Shown here piece after piece: positions 57,499-64,000 of a stretch of 64,000 nt of DNA. The stretch lies in NCBI GenBank assembly GCA_035222895.1, contig JAVYIG010005352.1, positions 62,001-126,000 of the forward strand, written 5' to 3'. Position 1 is the stretch's first letter. Each line of letters opens with the position of its first letter. The DNA is from Strongylocentrotus droebachiensis (taxonomy: Eukaryota > Echinodermata > Echinoidea > Camarodonta > Strongylocentrotidae). The notes beneath the pieces were generated by a model, which was given only the letters and a program-made list of their open reading frames with translations, was not told where the DNA came from and ran no database searches. A program made the position numbers and the translations under genes.

Positions 57499-57715
57499 CT
57501 GGCTCAGTGGTCTAGCAGTAGTGCCGTAAAACATGAGATCCCGGGTTCGATATACGAAGTCGATGCGAACTCCGTGCATGAGTGCGGGGGTTAAGAAATC
57601 GGTCTTCATTACCAAGTCCCTCAGAGTTGGAGAGAACGATCAAGCCGTAAGTCCACCGGGTTGCTTTAATGCGAGCATAACCTCACTTTCTTAGCAGTCA
57701 GGTAAAAAAAAAAAA
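57499..57715 (+). mobile_element. tRNA-derived SINE with poly(A) tail
   Basis: The A-box-like CTGGCTCAGTGGTCTAGCAG (57499-57518) is followed by the B-box-like GGGTTCGATAT (57543-57553), a tRNA-unrelated body containing AAGTCGATGCG and CAAGCCGTAAGTCCACCGGG, and an A12 tail at about 57704-57715. The minus-strand copy at 37635-37830 shares the head and the body landmarks in order. It is retroposed and non-coding. Confidence 0.8.
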
Positions 57716-58695
57716 TCATCAGTATACATCAGCATTTTACCTTACATGACCTTTACATTTTACAATGAGAACACAAAAAATACTATCGCAAAGACTTTCG
57801 AAAAAAAAAATCAAATCAAGGGTTTCTATATCCTATAAAATTGTATTTTCTAATTACACGATACGACATTGTAATGTTCGTTGATTTCAATGGTCGATGG
57901 ACAAGGCCGTTTAAGAAAATAGTCTTTGGTTCATTTTTCGAAAGCCTTAGCGATCGTGTTGAACAGCTACTGTGCTGGATTAAGACTACACCAACGTGAT
58001 CGTTTAAACATCCGAAAAACACCTCGGCAGGCGAACTGCTTTCACACTCGACCTCCAAATCATATTTTTATAGACGGAAAATTTGTTTACTTGTATCCTG
58101 CTCAGATACAACCCTGCTCAGAAGATGAGACCCCAATTTCGATTACAGGAACAAGATATCAGTGGAGATTAATTTTGTCTTTAATAGATGGGTATCCAGT
58201 ACTGTATGAAAAGCATTTACGCCTCATCCATGCACTCTCTCAATGCACGGGAGTCATGGGAGTGAAATTCACTCTTTTAGGAGTCATTGTAAGGATTCAT
58301 TCGTTTTGGAGTTGAATCCACTTCCAAATCACATCACATTGGAATTCACTCAAAAGTAGTGCTTGGAATTACTATTTTGTGAGCGAATGCACTATTTTAG
58401 CGTAGATTTTCACAACGAAACGAGTGTAAATCAGAAAAGAGCGGATTTCTGACCCTACTTATAGACAAATTAGAAAGCATATTGATAAATATTCATTATC
58501 GAACCAAATGAGATTGATCATCACGTTGCTTGGTGTATGGTGTTCATGAATATTCATATTTCTTTTATGCGGTAAAGAGCGGTATGAGGGCGATTGGTTT
58601 AACACAATGGCTAATAAATCAAATCGTAATATTATGGAATTAATCATAATCAAACGCGTCAACGCTTTTATAGTTCAGGCAAAAGATTTTCCAAT
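57716..58695. other. unique stretch with ATTCACT motif cluster
   Basis: A frame without an ATG start (57926-58315, 129 codons) has mixed composition and no domain I recognise. Short palindromic words related to GAGTGAAATTCACTC recur at 58205-58380. No gene is called. Confidence 0.4.
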
Positions 58696-59137
58696 TTGCC
58701 TCTCGTATAGGAGAATAATCCTTCGTCAAACCTCTGATTATATTCAAGGGTAACCAAGGCCCTGATTGGAATTACAGAAATCGTCAATATGTTAATTTCT
58801 TTCATTTTAATCAAATTTCATTTTCATATCTAGCTGTTACTATTGATACCGCATGACGCTATATATACCACTACACTTTCTCTTTCAAGTTTATCTAAAA
58901 ACCATATTTCGAAGACTTTTGAAGACCGACAGGCCATGAGACCGACAATGTCGATCTAGTGAATCCTCGGAAGTTATCCGAAGGTCCATGAGACCGTTAT
59001 ATCGGTTCCGTGGGCCTTCGGTCGCTCTCGTGAACATTCGGGAAACTATTCAGAATCCCGCAAGACCGACTGCCATGTTGGTCTAAACTGATCGAAATTG
59101 ACCGCAATTCAACTCAAGTTGCCTCTCGTATAGGAGA
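58696..59137. repeat. 19 bp direct repeats bracketing about 404 bp
   Basis: TTGCCTCTCGTATAGGAGA occurs exactly at 58696-58714 and 59119-59137. Such spacing could be a long target duplication around an inserted sequence, or a decayed two-unit repeat. The enclosed 404 bp has no poly(A), no terminal inverted repeats and no coding capacity, so the nature is unresolved. Short ATGAGACCG words recur inside it near 58936 and 58989. Confidence 0.6.
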
Positions 59138-59929
59138 TTGGATATCATTATCAACATGATGTAATTTACAAGTTATCATGCCGTTGCGATTGATTGAAGA
59201 AAATTGTCATGATTAACTGCAGTACGTCACTGGATATCAAGCCCTAAGACATGTGTGCAACATCACCACTCCCCGGGGAGTATTCCAATCATAATGTGCT
59301 CCACTCACATAGTGCATGCTTTTTCTCCAAGGCCTATACGTTTCTGTTTTAACAATCACATCGAACCAATATTGCATGCGATAACAGACGCGTAAAAAGA
59401 CTGTAACATAATTGACATGGTTTAAACAAAATCTTCTTCCGCCACTAAACTGTTCATTGTCACTAAACACATCACGTGATCGATTCTATGACATCACAGA
59501 TCACGTCATAACATTGACCTTATGTTGCTTGATGATGCCGAGATTAACTCTCATATCAGCACCTTCTAATAATGTATTTTCTCACCTGTCTTATTTGACA
59601 ACGAATTGAAGCTAACACATGGCGTGCATGGCCCACGCATTGAACAATAACAATTTTTATAGATTTCTAATAATTTCTAACAATAATTTTTCACAACAGT
59701 TTCTAATAACATATAACTAACATTTCATATCCACACAAAGATAACGAGTATTCATTGAATTAGATTAGTGGGGAGTAAGATCATAAACTAAAATATTAAA
59801 TTTAGATAACATTATGATTGTTCATTGATTAGAGTGTGTCTAATATGTATATCATCTTATAATGCTCTTCATCTAATTATTTAATAACAAAATAATAATA
59901 TTGTTGTCTTATTTAATCAGGGTAGCCAC
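59138..59929. other. unique AT-rich stretch
   Basis: The palindrome ATCACGTGAT (59471-59480) and a related TCACGTCA (59501-59508) lie close together. No other feature is recognised. Confidence 0.45.
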
Positions 59930-60125
59930 ATCTTAATTCCTGTGGACCCTTCAATTATTCCCCAACAATTGTTCGGTACCCATTTACACCTGAGCGGATA
60001 ATGGCAAATTCTTATTAATGTCTTGTAATAGGTCGTACACTGTATAGTACCGGGCTGGGATACGAACCTTCAACCCCTTGGATTTAGAGTCAAGAGAAAG
60101 AACCAATGTACCACGACTCGTGCAA
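59930..60125 (-). mobile_element. tRNA-derived SINE
   Basis: On the minus strand an A-box-like GTCGTGGTACATTGGTT (60101-60117) is followed by a B-box-like GGTTCGTATCC (60058-60068). A body with CTCAGGTGTAAATGGGTACC resembles part of the 41135-41520 element. It is degenerate and cannot fold as a functional tRNA. Confidence 0.68.
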
Positions 60126-62525
60126 CTGACATTAAAGAACTGCTATCCCGACTTCTTTCTTTCCGCTTGAATTCGGTGCTGTAGAATATCACAAGTATTT
60201 ATAAAAGTTACCGGCATAGAACGAACGAACCACTGGCGGTCTTCAAAGGGTTTCACGGATGACTAATGTGAAAGGTATGCAATGCTTACATTAGTTTATG
60301 TCAATCAATAATGCCATTATAATAGGAAAGAATCTTGAAAAACAAACAAATGGTTGAAAACACCTATTGCACAAACAGACAACTCTTCCGAGTTTCAAAA
60401 CGCCTTAGAAGGATATGACCTCACCTTTAAACTCGAGTTTTCTAGGAGATGAGAAGGGACAAAAAGATAAATATCTAGTATCGCGGTCTTGAACTTCGCT
60501 AGTCATGCACGATTCGCAATTGTGATATTATTGTGCGAACAGCGGGGATGCTAGCTGGCTTCACGCCGGGACTCTGGGGTACTTTGTTTGCACTGGTCCG
60601 ATTGAATTAGGTGGTACATACACTTGAAGAAATATCGGGAAATCTGGGATTCATAAATATCCTTTTTGAACTGAATCTTAAATTATTTGCCCGTCGTATA
60701 GATATTTTTGTCTAAAGATGTTACACTGTTTGGTGGACAAAAGTTGGTAACCTCGTTCTAGGCTAGCCCCCCCCCCCGCGACACACACATACTTTGATAA
60801 CTTCTAAACAAATATGGCAGACGAATGCATAATGTATATGCAACAAAACCCCCAAACTTGGTAGGATGTGGTATATCGTTGGAAATTTGGGGTTATTTTT
60901 ACAATTCGCGCCCCCCCCCCCATAATTTTGCACTTTGTGAAAAAGTGTTTCCGCTATTGATTTAGAATGCTCAGATATATCATCATCTGTTAATTTCCTC
61001 CCTTTCCGGAAGCCGAATTCAACTTAATGATGATTATCATCAAGATAACAAGTGGAGTTTGTGGCAATGACATTACGTTCCACATACTATATTCAGTGTA
61101 TACATTACATGCTCTAACTTTACTTGAAGATTGGGTGATTTTCAGCGAATTCGGCGCAGATTTAACTTTAAGCAGTTGGCAAGGGCCAAGGGGTATCATT
61201 GCGCAAATTAAGTTTGCACTTATAATTAAGGGAAGGAAACATTGATAAGCTCCGTACACACGTCTACATAACCTTATCAAGAGGGACTACAAGCAACCCT
61301 ACAGAGATCATCGGAGCTGGGTTGCATTATGACCTAAATCTGTTTGCTCGATAGGGTAAGATCAGAGTCACTCCGAGGGAGATATATTTAAAGTTCAAGC
61401 AGAAACACATCCCTGGTTCAAGCATTGAATCGGCAGGTGGGCACTACGAAATAGCAGACAACTCTCAATTTTGGAGAAGGAAAACGATACGGGATTTTGA
61501 ACTTGTAGAGAAGGTGATAAACCAGATTTACCAATTAAGAACGAAATCAATTGGCAGTGCGGTGTACATGTAAATCTGACAACTATTCTGACAAAACTAA
61601 CATTGTTTGTTAACTTCGCAAAAGTACTAACTGTCAGACTGTTGAACAAATTCTCGAAAGTAATCATTGAGAACCTCTACTTTGTTGTGTAAGGTCCTGT
61701 TTTCGTATTTGAGTTTGGCCATTTCCCGTTTACTAGGAAAAAGCGAATGGCGTTTATCATAAGTAATTTGATAAAAGATTCATTTGCCATCATGCTCTCT
61801 GCTTTTAACATGTTTAATGAATACGACTGATCGTGACGTCAAAATGCATGACTATATGCAATCATTAATTTGATTAAGGCTCTTCCGTTATGTTGAATAA
61901 TTATTATGCAGGCGGTCGAAAAAATTAAAGAACATTCATGTAATTCTCTCTAACTCTTGCGGCTCCCACATTATGACGTAGATGAGTGGCGACGATGATG
62001 ACGATAACATTGATGGTCACAGTAATGATGGGCGAGACAAAAGCAATGATGGTCATCATGATGACCAAACAAAACAGAAATGTTTAGGCAGGTACTGTTA
62101 TACTGCGGTCGTTGATATTCGAAGTAGCTTCCGTTCGAAAAAGTAGTGTGGTGACCATTTGAATTGCGATGAAGTGTGGTATCAACAAGTTATCTCATGA
62201 TCTCAATCGCATTTCTACTTTTATACAGATTATACGCAAGGACTTTTAGTTAGGCCTATTGTATGTGTTAACAAATTAAATTTTAATTCTCCATGCGACA
62301 CAATGCAACACATTATTTCATTAATGTAATAGCGCTCTTGCTCATAATTACTCGGTCTTAAAGCGCTATACAGAGTTACATAGAAATTAATGTGCATTTT
62401 TAACACGATGTGCTTTTTTTTTATAAATATGAGATTTATAAAAAGTCACCTTTTCATCTAAAAATGTAAATCAAATGTTATTCTTAGGATGCATTCTAAG
62501 AACAAGTAAAACAGCATAACATATA
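60126..62525. other. unique AT-rich stretch
   Basis: C homopolymers lie at about 60767-60777 and 60911-60921. No gene recognised; the largest frames are 90-96 codons on the minus strand with no domain. A TAGGCCTA palindrome lies at 62251-62258. Confidence 0.5.
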
Positions 62526-62592
62526 ACAACCCCCCCAAAAAAAAAAAAAAAAAAAAAAACACAACAACAACAACAAACACACACACACACAT
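62526..62592. repeat. poly(A)/(CAA)n/(CA)n compound repeat
   Basis: C6, then about 23 A residues, then CAACAA and CACA units. Confidence 0.92.
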
Positions 62593-64000
62593 AAATAATA
62601 ACACAATAAAACAAAAATATTGGACTTACGTAAACTGCTCCGGGCATGGGACCGCTGTGAAAACCAAAGTGACGCAAAGACCACCAAAACATATTGGGCA
62701 TAGCTCCGTAAATGTCCCATGATGTGTAATGAATACCGAGTTACCAATCCTTAGTCTTCAATAAAACATAAATCCACGTCAGACTTGCCAGGTATCCTAA
62801 ATGATAAATGATATCCACTATTCAGCTGTTTGGTATCAACATGCAGCTAGACGATATGATGATCGTGTGGATCCTAGTGAATCGGGGAGGTTAAGGTTGG
62901 AGTGAATTCCACCGCAATCCTGCACAGTACTGCTACGTTGAGGTGTCCAAAGACGTTTTTAGCAGACGATGCTTTACGAAAGGGAAACCCTGGAACTTTG
63001 AGAATCAGACGTCATCCGTCGACAGAGATCCTCGCATAAAAGGTTACTCGCTAGACAGTCGAATTGAAATCCCATTAGCAGATAGCTCACTTCAAAAACC
63101 GAAAAGAAAGAGAGAAATAAAAGGAAACTCCGAAGCTTAATTCCACGATGTAACGTTACCTTCAAAGAATGGGCTTAAGTTAAAACCACTTAACAAGACG
63201 CCATTGAACAACAATCGTGTGCTAATCTCGTATTGTCTATGTGATTAAATGCAGAACATGGAGCTTGTGTAGGAGAACAGACCGGCTTCTGGGATAATGT
63301 GTCGAGTCGAGCTCCAATGATTGCAGCGACCGGGTTGATTTTGGACTGATCTCTGCTTCCGCAGCACTTCCCCCAATTCGCCCAAGCATTGCACTCTCTG
63401 CCTCTGACTTTTTTTTTCTTTTTCACAGACAGAACGCAGAGGGCCGCCTTTAAAAATAGTTTCAGAACTGCCTCAACGTCATTTTATCATCAATACTTTT
63501 TTTCTTTTGAACCTGGGCTTCTCTATATGTTGTTGCTATGGCCTTTGGCTGAGAATTCTTGTAGATATTATCATTGATTTTAATTTGGAAGCAAACGTTT
63601 AAAGCGAGCCCTTATTTTCCTTGAATCGGCTGACAAAATGAAATGAGACAAAATAATAATGAGCCTGGTTACACAGCAAACTTACAAGTCAGGGGATAAT
63701 TTTGTTTTTTTGAAACGTTGACAGATTGAGAGAAGGCCCACTAACTGCAATAATGTAAAGCCTATTGTTAAACGTTTTAATAATCGCGAAATGACTGTGT
63801 AGGCAATAACAGAAATGTCGAAATGAAAACCTTTTGATGACTGTGTAAAATTCAGAACGATTTGGAAAAATGTTATGTGTTTTATTTCTAATCTTAATCC
63901 GTGATTTACATGCTCCTACTTTGGGGCTGGGACGGTACTAATGGGTGCAGAGAGCATTACCAATTGGCATGTCATATGGGAAGAGTACGATGAGAATGTT
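62593..64000. other. unique stretch to window end
   Basis: Nothing called. A 65-codon plus frame ending at 63140 has protein-like composition with a Lys/Arg-rich C-terminus (KPKRKREIK). It lacks an ATG start and a convincing upstream splice acceptor. Confidence 0.45.

Noticed and set aside
57926..58315. 129-codon plus-strand frame
   Set aside because: It begins at TTG rather than ATG, runs through a cluster of ATTCACT palindromes, and has no recognisable domain.
1..64000. CRISPR array, bacterial operon or integrated virus
   Set aside because: No regularly spaced identical repeats with unique spacers, no ribosome-binding-site-led gene arrays, and no viral structural, replicase or retroviral reading frames were seen.

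Overview
This is eukaryotic, non-coding DNA, most likely from a marine deuterostome; an echinoderm such as a sea urchin is my best guess. It is AT-rich (well under 45% GC by eye), has no open frame longer than about 250 codons outside simple repeats, and has no bacterial-style gene packing. It is dense in (CT)n, (CA)n and ATTT-type microsatellites, poly(C)/poly(G) tracts, tRNA-derived SINEs and short inverted-repeat transposons. The palindrome TAGGCCTA occurs 11 times, a habit I associate with echinoderm genomes. The taxonomic call is inference; no diagnostic gene is present.

Layout. 0-10 kb: unique AT-rich DNA with a cluster of inverted CACAGTGTG motifs (about 2.2-2.7 kb), a three-unit CT/CA compound repeat with a 146-147 bp period (4.0-4.4 kb) and an 86-87 bp minisatellite (4.9-5.2 kb). 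10.7-12.9 kb: a PIF/Harbinger-like non-autonomous element (GGGTGCG termini, TAA target duplication) filled by a 1.6 kb pyrimidine-rich minisatellite that carries an internal 818 bp higher-order duplication. 17-32 kb: several MITEs: a 113 bp hairpin element, a 309 bp TIR element, hAT-like elements (one with a perfect 8 bp duplication) and TTAA-flanked elements, plus long GA and CT tracts. 27.8-28.2 kb: one complete 109-codon reading frame on the minus strand, the best small-gene candidate, though unproven. 32.7 kb: four same-strand GGATTA motifs in 64 bp, a possible homeodomain-bound regulatory module. 34.7-37.8 kb: mirrored tetranucleotide arrays, a second Harbinger-like MITE with CpG-rich internal repeats, and a minus-strand SINE. 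41-60 kb: five more tRNA-like or SINE insertions, two copies of one TTAA-flanked MITE family (44.9 and 55.3 kb), degenerate telomere-like repeats (47.9 kb) and a Cys-rich reading frame broken at a T9 run (52 kb). 60-64 kb: mostly unique AT-rich sequence.

Functionally the window looks like a gene desert or a large intron built from old DNA transposons and SINEs. I found no reverse transcriptase, transposase, rRNA, functional tRNA or CRISPR array. The mobile elements seen are all non-autonomous and would depend on enzymes encoded elsewhere. Coordinates of degenerate repeats are approximate, because everything was read by eye.
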